A DNA stretch of 6,197 bases, from NCBI GenBank assembly GCA_030836705.1, contig JAUPLZ010000404.1, forward strand, positions 1 to 6,197, read 5' to 3'. The notes below the pieces were generated by a model, which worked only from the letters and a program-made list of their open reading frames with translations, did not search any database and was not told the origin of the DNA. Positions 1 to 5,593 of the stretch are shown here, piece after piece. Numbering within the stretch: position 1 is the first letter of the stretch; each line of letters opens with the position of its first letter. The stretch is from Campylobacterota bacterium. Its GTDB lineage: Bacteria; Campylobacterota; Campylobacteria; Campylobacterales; SZUA-545. The position numbers and the translations under genes were made by a program.

Positions 1-1
1 C

Positions 2-283
2 AAAAAAGGTATGATTCACTCTGGATTTATCTTTAGTTCTGCTAATTTTGCCGCAATGGCTGCCGTTAATATGTCAACGGCTATTCCCGTTGTCTCAAAA
101 ACAAATTTTTTAGCCCCTATTAGCGTAAACGATGAAGCCGTATTTGAAGCAAGAGAGCTTCACAAAGATACAAGAAAACGAGTTGTAAAGGTTGTAGGAT
201 ATATACACAATATAAAATTTTTTGACGGCGAGTTTACCATCGTTGTTCTTGATCATCACCCGCTATCTCTTAAATTGGTTTAA
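2..283 (+). CDS. Hotdog-fold thioesterase-like protein (PaaI/FapR-like), 5' end outside window
   Basis: The reading frame is open from the left edge, so the visible 93 residues are the C-terminal part of a longer protein. An ATG at position 11 gives a 90-residue frame, but it sits inside the conserved GMIHSGFIFSSANFAAMAAVN-type helix and is probably an internal methionine. What is seen: the HSGFxFSSANFAAMAAVN helix of the hotdog fold, then FLAPI and ND (a version of the 'FLAPVxxGD' strand-turn), then the beta strands AVFEARE, RVVKVVGYI and FTIVVLDHH. In this fold family such proteins act on acyl-CoA or acyl-ACP thioesters in the cytoplasm or bind acyl-CoA as regulators; the substrate cannot be told here. 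No helix-turn-helix part is visible because the N-terminus is missing. The family call is good and the exact function is unknown. The gene ends one base before the stop codon of the convergent MBL gene. Confidence 0.75.
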   Translation, partial: KKGMIHSGFIFSSANFAAMAAVNMSTAIPVVSKTNFLAPISVNDEAVFEARELHKDTRKRVVKVVGYIHNIKFFDGEFTIVVLDHHPLSLKLV

Positions 284-301
284 CTAAAGATAGTTTAACC
301 A
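276..301. terminator. Imperfect hairpin across two convergent stop codons
   Basis: TGGTTTAACTA (276-286), loop AAGA, TAGTTTAACCA (291-301): 11-nt arms with a single T-T mismatch (281/296). The left arm contains the stop codons of both the thioesterase gene (281-283, +) and the MBL gene (284-286, -). Position between two convergent genes suits a shared terminator. However, neither side is followed by a clear U-run, so intrinsic termination is uncertain. Confidence 0.3.
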
Positions 302-880
302 GCCTTTTAGCATCTCTTTGGCTTCATCTACGGTTGTTTTTTCGCCGTGACCTGAATAAATTGTCATATTTTGATGAAAGTTTTTTATGAATTTTTCTAT
401 ACTTTTTTTCATCTCTTGCGGATTTGAATAAGGAAAATCAACTCTTCCAATAGAGCCTTTAAATACAAAATCGCCGCTAAAAATAACATTATCAATTAAG
501 ATTACCGAAGTCCCCGGCGTATGTCCTGCAAAATGAATAAATTTAAACTTCAAACCTTGTTCGTCATATTCCATGCCGTCCTCTGCGAGCACACTTGCCT
601 CGCACTTTGGAGTGCCTTGAGAAAATGGGTCATTTAGAAGCATAAAAGCATCATCTTTTGGAATATAAACAGGAATATTTAGCGCTTTTTTTAGCTCGCC
701 ATTACTCCACACATGGTCAAAATGCCCGTGTGTGTTTAAAATAGCAACCGGATTTTTTGCATTTTTTATAACCCAATCACTCGCACCCATTCCAGGGTCG
801 ATTATAAGAGACTTGTCGTTTATAGTGACGATATAGCAGTTTGTCGCATATGCGCCCATTGGTTTTGAGATTATTGTCAT
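284..880 (-). CDS. Metallo-beta-lactamase-fold hydrolase, glyoxalase-II-like
   Basis: A 198-residue cytoplasmic hydrolase of the MBL superfamily. Numbered from the ATG, the zinc ligands are visible: the HxHxDH motif in NTHGHFDHV (H51, H53, D55, H56), GHTPG (H120), SGD (D137, the bridging aspartate) and SGHG (H178). The order and the total length of about 200 match the glyoxalase-II-like hydrolases (YcbL type), which cleave S-D-lactoylglutathione or related thioesters. The true substrate cannot be read from sequence. I chose the ATG at 878-880 over the upstream TTG (893-895): AAGGAG lies at 885-890, four bases before the ATG, and starting at TTG would place it inside the gene. The ATG lies one base after the yidD stop (882-884), so the two genes are probably co-transcribed and translationally linked. 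It is the last gene of the flgH-dedA-yidD-MBL run. Confidence 0.85.
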   Translation of the reverse strand: MTIISKPMGAYATNCYIVTINDKSLIIDPGMGASDWVIKNAKNPVAILNTHGHFDHVWSNGELKKALNIPVYIPKDDAFMLLNDPFSQGTPKCEASVLAEDGMEYDEQGLKFKFIHFAGHTPGTSVILIDNVIFSGDFVFKGSIGRVDFPYSNPQEMKKSIEKFIKNFHQNMTIYSGHGEKTTVDEAKEMLKGWLNYL

Positions 881-881
881 A

Positions 882-1220
882 CTACTCCTTGTCAAAATTT
901 TTTATAATTTTTGCTCTATTTTTTTCAAACGGCACTAGCCAATAGAGTACTTTCTTTTTTGTTTTTTTTTCTTGAAATATAAGTTTTTTTTTATGAATTT
1001 TAAACTCAACCGTCGGATAATCAAATCCGCCTTTAAAGAGTTTATTGCATCTTAATACTCTAAAAATAGTAGAAAAAAATGCTAGAAAAACAGGTCTTTT
1101 CTCAAACTGAATAAGCGCATAATTCGAGCAAGTCGGGTAATATCTGCATTTTCCAGGAAGAATAGGAGAGATAAAAATCTGATACCCTCTTATAAGCGTC
1201 TTAAATAATTTTCTTACCAT
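882..1220 (-). CDS. yidD: Membrane protein insertion efficiency factor YidD
   Basis: A 112-residue protein of the YidD family, a small inner-membrane-associated protein thought to help YidC/Sec insert membrane proteins. Visible signatures: the N-terminal amphipathic stretch LIRGYQIFISPILPGKCRYY, then PTCSNYA (residues 29-35), and RVLRCNKLFKGGFDYP (54-69). The three family cysteines are C25, C31 and C58. Residues 76-112 form a lysine-rich tail beyond the roughly 70-residue core; E. coli YidD is about 85 residues, and longer tails are common in epsilonproteobacteria. The start ATG (1218-1220) is fixed by an in-frame TGA two codons upstream. No Shine-Dalgarno is visible, and the gene begins inside dedA (20-bp overlap), which points to translational coupling. 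In many bacteria yidD sits between rnpA and yidC; here it does not. Confidence 0.92.
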   Translation of the reverse strand: MVRKLFKTLIRGYQIFISPILPGKCRYYPTCSNYALIQFEKRPVFLAFFSTIFRVLRCNKLFKGGFDYPTVEFKIHKKKLIFQEKKTKKKVLYWLVPFEKNRAKIIKNFDKE

Positions 1221-1815
1221 TTTTCAAATAGTGATAATAAAAATAAATAGCCGCAAGAACAACGGATGCTAGAAAAAATAGAAAAAATATAAGCTTTATA
1301 TTTTCAAAAATCCAATCTTGATATTCACCAAAATAAAAACCGCTAAAAATCATCATGCAGTTCCAAATAAACGAACCTAAAAGAGCGGAAATTAAAAATA
1401 CTTTTTTATTCATATTTACCAGTCCAGCCGGAAGCGATGCAAGCTGTCCGATACCAGGGGTAATAAAAGCAAGTGTGATAGAAAAAGCGCCATGTACTTC
1501 AAGGAATTTTTCTATTTTTTCAATGGCGTGCGGCTTAATAAAAACATACTTTCCGTATTTCATGATGAAATCACTCCCGAAATACTTCGCTATCCAATAG
1601 TTTGTATGAGCTCCTGCGATACCGCCTAGCGTACCGGCACCGACAACCATCCATACATCAAGAGTTTCTTTTGATGCCAAATATCCGGCAGGAATCAACA
1701 CAATCTGACTAGGCACCGGAACAAATGTAAAAACCAAAAACATAGTAATAAAAATGCCTACATAACCAATCTGTATAGTCAAATCAAGAAGGGCTAAAGC
1801 TATTGTTTCAAACAT
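1201..1815 (-). CDS. DedA family (VTT-domain) inner-membrane protein
   Basis: A 204-residue integral membrane protein with hydrophobic segments at about 15-32, 36-47, 54-70, 110-130, 138-160 and 173-195. Family marks: FVPVPSQIVLIPAGYLA (31-47), then GAGTLGGIAGAHTNYWIAKYFG-like GxxxGxxxxYWxxxxxG (59-80), ITPGIGQLASLPAG (118-131) and GSFIWN (147-152). DedA/VTT proteins take part in lipid flipping and proton-dependent membrane homeostasis. This one is unusual: the acidic residues of the N-terminal motif are replaced (Q37 where PxxPGE/PSE is usual), and the two arginines of the usual RFxPGxR motif are replaced by F117 and G123. Start ATG at 1813-1815 has AAAGAG about five bases upstream. It follows flgH after a 48-bp gap and overlaps yidD. 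The family is clear; transport activity like that of E. coli YqjA is doubtful. Confidence 0.85.
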   Translation of the reverse strand: MFETIALALLDLTIQIGYVGIFITMFLVFTFVPVPSQIVLIPAGYLASKETLDVWMVVGAGTLGGIAGAHTNYWIAKYFGSDFIMKYGKYVFIKPHAIEKIEKFLEVHGAFSITLAFITPGIGQLASLPAGLVNMNKKVFLISALLGSFIWNCMMIFSGFYFGEYQDWIFENIKLIFFLFFLASVVLAAIYFYYHYLKNGKKII

Positions 1816-1846
1816 TATTTCTCTTTATAAGATTTATAATGCCGTT

Positions 1847-1852
1847 ATTATA
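1847..1852 (-). promoter_or_regulatory. Possible sigma-70 -10 box for dedA-yidD-MBL
   Basis: TATAAT reads on the minus strand inside the 48-bp flgH-dedA gap, with an expected start near 1840 and a leader of about 25 nt that would include the dedA Shine-Dalgarno. There is no clear -35. In such AT-rich DNA a perfect -10 can occur by chance. If real, dedA, yidD and the MBL gene could be expressed apart from flgH. Confidence 0.35.
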
Positions 1853-1863
1853 TCTTTATAACC

Positions 1864-2571
1864 TCAAAACGGCCAGATTGCGGATAAAAACCTAGTTGCC
1901 CAGCCCTCTTTTGTGCTTCTTCCGATATCGCCCTCTGTTTTGTATAGTATTTTTGCATCGGCTATTTGAGTCGAATAAATCATATTGGTCGGATCTATAT
2001 CATCAGGTCTAATAACTCCGGTAATCTGCATCTCTTGCTTTTCACCGTCTATCAAAAGCTCTTTTTTGCCGCTAATAAAATAATTGCCGTTGTTCATTAT
2101 TTTTACAATTCTAGCAGTTATACTGGTCGTAAAATCCTCTTTTCTGTTGTTATTGCCTGAACCTTGAAAGCTCGTAGCAGAACCAAAAGAAGCTCCAAAG
2201 CCTAGATAATTGTTCATGCCGTTATTAAGTTTTTGCATATTTTGGTCTTTTCCGCCATATGAAAAAACCCCTGGTGCAAAATCATTTTGAGAGTCCTTTG
2301 CAAGACTTTTTGAACCGGTTGATGATGCTGATGTACTCTCTACTATACGAACAGTCACAACATCGTTTATCTTCATCGCTTTTCTATCGGCAAAGAGCGG
2401 ATTATCGCCCTGCCCATAAATACTGCCAAGAGTTAGACTGTCTTCAATCTCTTGAGATGGCATCTCTTCTACATATTTTGGAGGAGCAAAATCTATATCT
2501 GGATCAACAGCGTGCTTTGAACAGCCAGCAAAAAAAATAACCAAAAGACACACCGATATAATTGCTTTCAA
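1864..2571 (-). CDS. flgH: Flagellar L-ring lipoprotein FlgH
   Basis: A 235-residue outer-membrane lipoprotein that builds the L ring, the bushing through which the flagellar rod passes the outer membrane. The N-terminus is a short lipoprotein signal: K2, a hydrophobic core, then FAGC with the lipidated cysteine at C17. Family marks follow: GSIYGQGDNPLFADRKA (49-65), NDVVTVRIVESTSAS (69-83), an Asn/Gly/Ser-rich middle (90-145), ITARIVKIMNNGNYFISGKKEL (151-172), ITGVIRPDDI (183-192) and the C-terminal WATRFLSAIWPF. Length is normal. The start is TTG (2569-2571): an in-frame stop lies four codons upstream, no ATG precedes the signal peptide, and AAGGG (2578-2582) stands six bases before it. Transcription is probably from the sigma-54 promoter at 2603-2620, as for hook and basal-body genes in this group. 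FlgI and other flagellar genes are not in the window. Confidence 0.96.
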   Translation of the reverse strand: MKAIISVCLLVIFFAGCSKHAVDPDIDFAPPKYVEEMPSQEIEDSLTLGSIYGQGDNPLFADRKAMKINDVVTVRIVESTSASSTGSKSLAKDSQNDFAPGVFSYGGKDQNMQKLNNGMNNYLGFGASFGSATSFQGSGNNNRKEDFTTSITARIVKIMNNGNYFISGKKELLIDGEKQEMQITGVIRPDDIDPTNMIYSTQIADAKILYKTEGDIGRSTKEGWATRFLSAIWPF

Positions 2572-2591
2572 TACTTGCCCTTAGTTGAATA

Positions 2592-2600
2592 TGTTATACT
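2592..2600 (+). promoter_or_regulatory. Extended -10 promoter of yqeY
   Basis: TGTTATACT is an extended -10 (TG-N-TATACT, hexamer at 2595-2600). Its expected start near 2607 gives a leader of about 30 nt that includes AAAAAGG (2624-2630), six bases before the yqeY ATG. No convincing -35 is seen, which is normal for housekeeping promoters in this group. The hexamer covers the predicted flgH transcription start, so the two divergent polymerases compete for the same DNA. Confidence 0.6.
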
Positions 2601-2602
2601 TC

Positions 2603-2620
2603 AAGCAAAAAAAATTCCAC
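2603..2620 (-). promoter_or_regulatory. Sigma-54 (RpoN) -24/-12 promoter of flgH
   Basis: On the minus strand the site reads GTGGAATTTTTTTTGCTT: GG at 2618-2617 (-24), exactly ten bases, then GC at 2606-2605 (-12). This keeps the invariant GG-N10-GC and matches the Campylobacterota form TTGGAA-N-TTGCTT closely. The expected start is near 2593, giving a leader of about 22 nt that contains the AAGGG of flgH. In Campylobacter and Helicobacter, sigma-54 together with the activator FlgR drives rod, ring and hook genes, so the downstream gene supports the call. No activator site can be identified. Confidence 0.85.
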
Positions 2621-2636
2621 TTTAAAAAGGCAAAAA

Positions 2637-3089
2637 ATGAGCGAACTTAACAAAAAAATCAAAGACGACATAAAAGAAGCGATGAAAAATAAAGAAAATG
2701 AAAAAAGAGATGCTCTTAGAATGCTTAGTGCCGCTATAAAACAATATGAAGTCGACACAAGAGAAGAGATAACCGATAGCACAATAGAGTCGCTTATTCA
2801 AAAATTAATCAAACAAAGAAACGAGGCTGCCACACAGTTTAAAGATGCAGGAAGAAACGAACTATACGAAAAAGAGATGTTTGAGGCAAATCTCTTGCAG
2901 CAATACCTTCCAAAACAACTAGATGATGCAGAATTGGAAAATATTATAAAAGAAATCATTTTAGAAGTTGGCGCTACTTCATCAAAAGATATGGGAAAAG
3001 TAATGGCATCCACAAAAGAAAAAATAGGCACAAGAGCCGATGGAAAAAGAGTTAGTGAGGTCGTGAAAAAGATTTTATCGGCGCTATAA
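2637..3089 (+). CDS. GatB/YqeY-domain protein
   Basis: A 150-residue soluble, highly charged, mostly helical protein of the YqeY family. This domain is homologous to the C-terminal tRNA-binding tail of GatB in the tRNA-dependent amidotransferase; free-standing copies have no amidase site and their exact role is not settled. Visible marks: RDALRMLSAAIK (24-35), IKQRNEAATQFKDAGR (58-73), EANLLQQYLPKQL (83-95), DMGKVMAS (118-125) and ADGKRVSEVVKKIL (134-147). The length is the family's usual 145-150. Start ATG 2637-2639 has AAAAAGG six bases upstream. It is transcribed away from flgH and appears to be a single-gene unit, ending in the hairpin at 3095-3117. Confidence 0.93.
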   Translation: MSELNKKIKDDIKEAMKNKENEKRDALRMLSAAIKQYEVDTREEITDSTIESLIQKLIKQRNEAATQFKDAGRNELYEKEMFEANLLQQYLPKQLDDAELENIIKEIILEVGATSSKDMGKVMASTKEKIGTRADGKRVSEVVKKILSAL

Positions 3090-3094
3090 GAAAC

Positions 3095-3117
3095 GAATTG
3101 GGATTTTTGCCCAATTC
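3095..3117 (+). terminator. Hairpin terminator after yqeY
   Basis: GAATTGGG (3095-3102), loop ATTTTTG, CCCAATTC (3110-3117): a perfect 8-bp stem starting six bases after the yqeY stop. It is followed by TTTGCCGTTT, a short and interrupted U-run, so termination may be incomplete. Some read-through into the kinase gene is possible. Confidence 0.6.
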
Positions 3118-3131
3118 TTTGCCGTTTAGGC

Positions 3132-3166
3132 TTGTAATTTTTTATGTTTTGTAATTAAAATTATAA
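3132..3166. promoter_or_regulatory. Possible operator: three TTGTAATT half-sites before the kinase gene
   Basis: TTGTAATT occurs at 3132-3139 and again at 3149-3156 (17 bp apart, start to start). The second copy faces AATTATAA (3159-3166), its inverted form with one mismatch, two bases away. Together they form a direct repeat plus a dyad, a common pattern for a dimeric regulator. The DNA is very AT-rich, so chance is a real alternative. The 110-bp gap between hairpin and kinase holds no other clear element apart from the -10 at 3204-3212. Confidence 0.3.
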
Positions 3167-3203
3167 GCATACATTAATATCCTACGTGTTACTCTTGAAA
3201 AAA

Positions 3204-3212
3204 TGCTATAAA
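3204..3212 (+). promoter_or_regulatory. Possible extended -10 promoter of the sensor kinase gene
   Basis: TGCTATAAA (TG-N-TATAAA, hexamer 3207-3212) lies close to the start codon. The expected transcript would begin near 3219, only about nine bases before the ATG (3228), and would cut into the weak AAAGAG Shine-Dalgarno (3215-3220). Either the leader is extremely short or the true promoter lies further upstream, for example around TATAAG (3162-3167). Confidence 0.35.
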
Positions 3213-3227
3213 TAAAAGAGTAAGTAT

Positions 3228-5090
3228 ATGAGCAAAATTGATTACAGACTAAGTTTCAATATCTTTAAATCTACGATTTTAATATTTTTAACTCTGATTA
3301 TTTTAATAGCTCTTCTTAGATTTCACAGCTACATCCTTTTTCATACCGCGGCTGAATTTTTCAGTATTTTAATAAGTTTTGCCATATTTATTTTTGCTTG
3401 GTCCACTAGAAATATTTTTCAAAATAGCTATTTACAATTTTTGAGTACCGGATACTTATTTATTGGGATTCTTGATGGGTTTCATACACTCACATACAAG
3501 GGCATGCACATCTTAGACTCGCTCCCGCTCGATGCTTCTATTCATATTTGGTTAATTACTAGATTTATGGAAGCAGCTACATTTTTGGCCGCATTTTATT
3601 TTGCAAAAACCAAAAAAAATAATTTGTATACAGTTTTTGGCTTTTATCTTTTTATAACTCTTATCTCAATAGCAATAGTGTATACAGGCTCCATGCCCAC
3701 TCTTTATACTGATTATAATGGACTTCATGAGCTTAAAATTACGCTTGAAGCCGTTATCTGCTTTTTATTTTTATTTTCTATCGTTTTAACCACTACAAGC
3801 ACCACTATTCCATCATCTGCAAAAGTACTGGTTATTTGGTCTATTTATATTACCATTCTCTCGGAAATCTGCTTCATGCTATATTCAAAAGTTGACGACA
3901 ATATTAATATGCTAGGTCACATACTTAAAATTATTTCGTTTTATTTTGTCTATTTGGCAGTAATTGGAGAGGGGTTTTCAAAGCCGATAGAAACTCTCAC
4001 AAAAAAACTAAAAGAGAAAAAAGAAGAATATGAATTAATATTTAACTTCATTCCGCTGATGATTTTATATAAAGATACAAAAAATAATATTATCTCCCAA
4101 AACAAAACAGCATCTGAAACACTAGAGCTTTTTGATGAAGAAAATAGCTTTTTATCACAAGCAAATCAAAAGTATTATCAGAACATACAAGAGTTAATAA
4201 ATACAAAAAAGCCTGTTTTAAATACGATAGAAAAGTACGAAACCAAAAGTGGCGAAGTTGTTTTTGAAAAAAATGCAATTCCTGTTTTAAATAACGAAAA
4301 CGAAGTAGAAAAAATACTAATTGTTGCGAAAGATATAACCAAAAAAGTAAGGCTAGAAGAAGAAAATAGATTAAATGAAGCTCTGCTTATACACCAAGAA
4401 AAATTAAATTCGCTAGGAGAGATGATAAACTCAATAGCTCACCAATGGAGACAGCCTCTAAATGCATTATCGCTTACGATTCAAGATATTGAACTTTCAT
4501 ACGCTTCCGGCGAGCTAACACAAGAATACATTAAAGAAATTGTTAATCAAAGCGTGATTTCAATAAATCAAATGTCAAAAACTATAGATGAATTTAGAAA
4601 CTACTTCAAGCCAGATAGAGAAAAAATGGTATTTTCGCTGAACATGATTTATAATGAAATTTACAATATTTTTAACGAAAGATTAAAAGAAAACCATATT
4701 GACTTTGTCTTTGATTTTAGTGATGAATCAATTTGCACCTACAAGACAGAATTAGAGCAAGTAATAATAAACATAATCAACAACGCAATAGATGCCATCA
4801 ATCAAAAGCAACAAAGCGACAAAAGCTTTAAAGGCTTTATAAATATAAAAGCAACAAAAAACGAAATTTCTATCTTTAACAGCGGTTCAAACATAGATAA
4901 AAAAATAATCGATAAGATTTTTGAACCGTACTTTACAACCAAGTTCCAATCAAGAGGAACAGGAGTAAGCCTTTATATGTCAAAGCAGATCATAGAAAGA
5001 CATATTGGCGGGAGATTGCTGGTGGCAAACGAAGATAACGGCGTAAAATTTACTATTATTCTGCCTGCGAAAATTATGCCACAAGATTAA
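3228..5090 (+). CDS. Membrane sensor histidine kinase, MASE3-PAS-HisKA-HATPase
   Basis: A 620-residue orphan sensor kinase. Residues 1-250 are a membrane sensor of MASE3 type with about seven or eight hydrophobic helices (about 14-32, 43-60, 70-85, 108-126, 133-153, 172-190, 199-219, 232-248). Typical words are HTAAEFFSILISFAIFIFAW (39-58), GYLFIGILDGFHTLTYKGM (75-93) and the TRFMEA helix; the ligand is unknown. A short charged coiled linker (251-268) leads to a PAS-like domain (about 265-372) ending in AKDITKKVR. The dimerisation helix carries the phospho-acceptor H405 in IAHQWRQPLNAL. The ATPase domain shows the N box EQVIINIINNAIDAI (510-524, N519), IFEPYFTTK (564-572) and GTGVSLYMSK (577-586). 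The G1 box is odd: NSGSNI (551-556) where DxGxGI is usual. No response regulator lies nearby, so the partner is unknown. Its last 17 bp overlap the convergent 164-aa gene. Confidence 0.93.
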   Translation: MSKIDYRLSFNIFKSTILIFLTLIILIALLRFHSYILFHTAAEFFSILISFAIFIFAWSTRNIFQNSYLQFLSTGYLFIGILDGFHTLTYKGMHILDSLPLDASIHIWLITRFMEAATFLAAFYFAKTKKNNLYTVFGFYLFITLISIAIVYTGSMPTLYTDYNGLHELKITLEAVICFLFLFSIVLTTTSTTIPSSAKVLVIWSIYITILSEICFMLYSKVDDNINMLGHILKIISFYFVYLAVIGEGFSKPIETLTKKLKEKKEEYELIFNFIPLMILYKDTKNNIISQNKTASETLELFDEENSFLSQANQKYYQNIQELINTKKPVLNTIEKYETKSGEVVFEKNAIPVLNNENEVEKILIVAKDITKKVRLEEENRLNEALLIHQEKLNSLGEMINSIAHQWRQPLNALSLTIQDIELSYASGELTQEYIKEIVNQSVISINQMSKTIDEFRNYFKPDREKMVFSLNMIYNEIYNIFNERLKENHIDFVFDFSDESICTYKTELEQVIINIINNAIDAINQKQQSDKSFKGFINIKATKNEISIFNSGSNIDKKIIDKIFEPYFTTKFQSRGTGVSLYMSKQIIERHIGGRLLVANEDNGVKFTIILPAKIMPQD

Positions 5091-5568
5091 GCGATACAGA
5101 ACCGCCATTTTTTGCAAAATAGCTAAAATTATCAAGAATTTGGTTTTGTGACGAGATTAGCATCTTCATCTGGTCAGCGATAACTCTTTTTTTACTCTCT
5201 GAAATATCTACTGAAGTGCTTTGCGGCAGAGCTATGTTTTCTTTTATTACATCAGCCCTGTTTGCCCAATCAAGAAGAGAAATAGCGCTTGTGTTACTAT
5301 TGGAAAACTCACTATTTTCAAACAAAAGCTTTTGCGTGCTATCGACTGCGATTTGAGGATAGCTTTTTGTGGCTTTTATAAATGTATTCCATGCTTCATC
5401 ACTAACTTTATCTGTGCTGTATGGATTTCTAACTCCATTTACTGAGTCTGCAATGCTTAATTCAGCAACATCCGTTGAGACATTGCCGCTATTTTTAAAC
5501 CCGTTTGTGTTTGAGCTAAATCCAAAATAATCAGAAGTATTAAAAATATTAGAAGATACAACATTCAT
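5074..5568 (-). CDS. Unrecognised 164-aa protein, probable sigma-54/flagellar regulon member
   Basis: I do not recognise this protein. It has 164 residues, no signal peptide, no membrane segment, no cysteine and no histidine. The first ~100 residues are rich in Asn, Ser and Thr (SSNIFNTSDYFGFSSNTN near the start, NSEFSNSNTS at 85-94). The last third is more helical (SESKKRVIADQMKMLISSQNQ, about 123-143) and ends in a Gly/Ser-rich tail. Such Cys-free, Asn/Ser-rich composition is common in proteins exported by the flagellar secretion system, but that is only suggestive. Start ATG at 5566-5568 has AAGGAG seven bases upstream (5576-5581); a TTG at 5572-5574 is only one base from it and is rejected. 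A sigma-54 promoter lies just upstream (5594-5611), and the start codon is buried in a hairpin (5564-5592). The 3' end overlaps the kinase gene by 17 bp. It follows the HIT gene after 34 bp. Confidence 0.75.
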   Translation of the reverse strand: MNVVSSNIFNTSDYFGFSSNTNGFKNSGNVSTDVAELSIADSVNGVRNPYSTDKVSDEAWNTFIKATKSYPQIAVDSTQKLLFENSEFSNSNTSAISLLDWANRADVIKENIALPQSTSVDISESKKRVIADQMKMLISSQNQILDNFSYFAKNGGSVSLNLVA

Positions 5569-5592
5569 CGGCAAGCTCCTTTTGCCGATGAA
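5564..5592 (-). promoter_or_regulatory. Start-codon hairpin of the 164-aa gene, Shine-Dalgarno in the loop
   Basis: On the minus-strand RNA: UUCAUCGGCAA (5592-5582), loop AAGGAGC (5581-5575), UUGCCGAUGAA (5574-5564). The arms are perfect complements over 11 bp. The AUG (5568-5566) lies in the 3' arm and pairs with CAU of the 5' arm; the AAGGAG ribosome-binding site fills the loop. Neither strand has a U-run after the stem, so it is not an intrinsic terminator. The sigma-54 transcript predicted to begin near 5584 would lack most of the 5' arm, leaving the AUG free. Confidence 0.8.
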
Positions 5593-5593
5593 A

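Noticed and set aside
881..895. TTG start (893-895) for the MBL hydrolase
   Set aside because: It would put the AAGGAG (885-890) inside the gene and overlap yidD; the ATG at 878-880 is correctly spaced.
2259..2540. 93-residue plus-strand frame opposite flgH
   Set aside because: It is antisense to a clear FlgH coding region, has no family resemblance and no ribosome-binding site that I could see. The same holds for other frames opposite dedA (1355-1600), yqeY (2594-3031), the kinase (4090-4278) and the 164-aa gene (5221-5445).
2881..2960. Other GGAA-like sites as sigma-54 promoters, such as those on either strand within yqeY
   Set aside because: The distance from GG to GC is not ten bases; only the two intergenic sites keep GG-N10-GC.
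5569..5574. TTG start (5572-5574) for the 164-aa protein
   Set aside because: Only one base separates it from AAGGAG, while the ATG at 5566-5568 has a seven-base spacing.
5564..5592. The strong hairpin as an intrinsic terminator of the HIT gene
   Set aside because: No U-run follows the stem on either strand, and the 3' arm carries a start codon with a well-placed ribosome-binding site in the loop. It fits translation control better.
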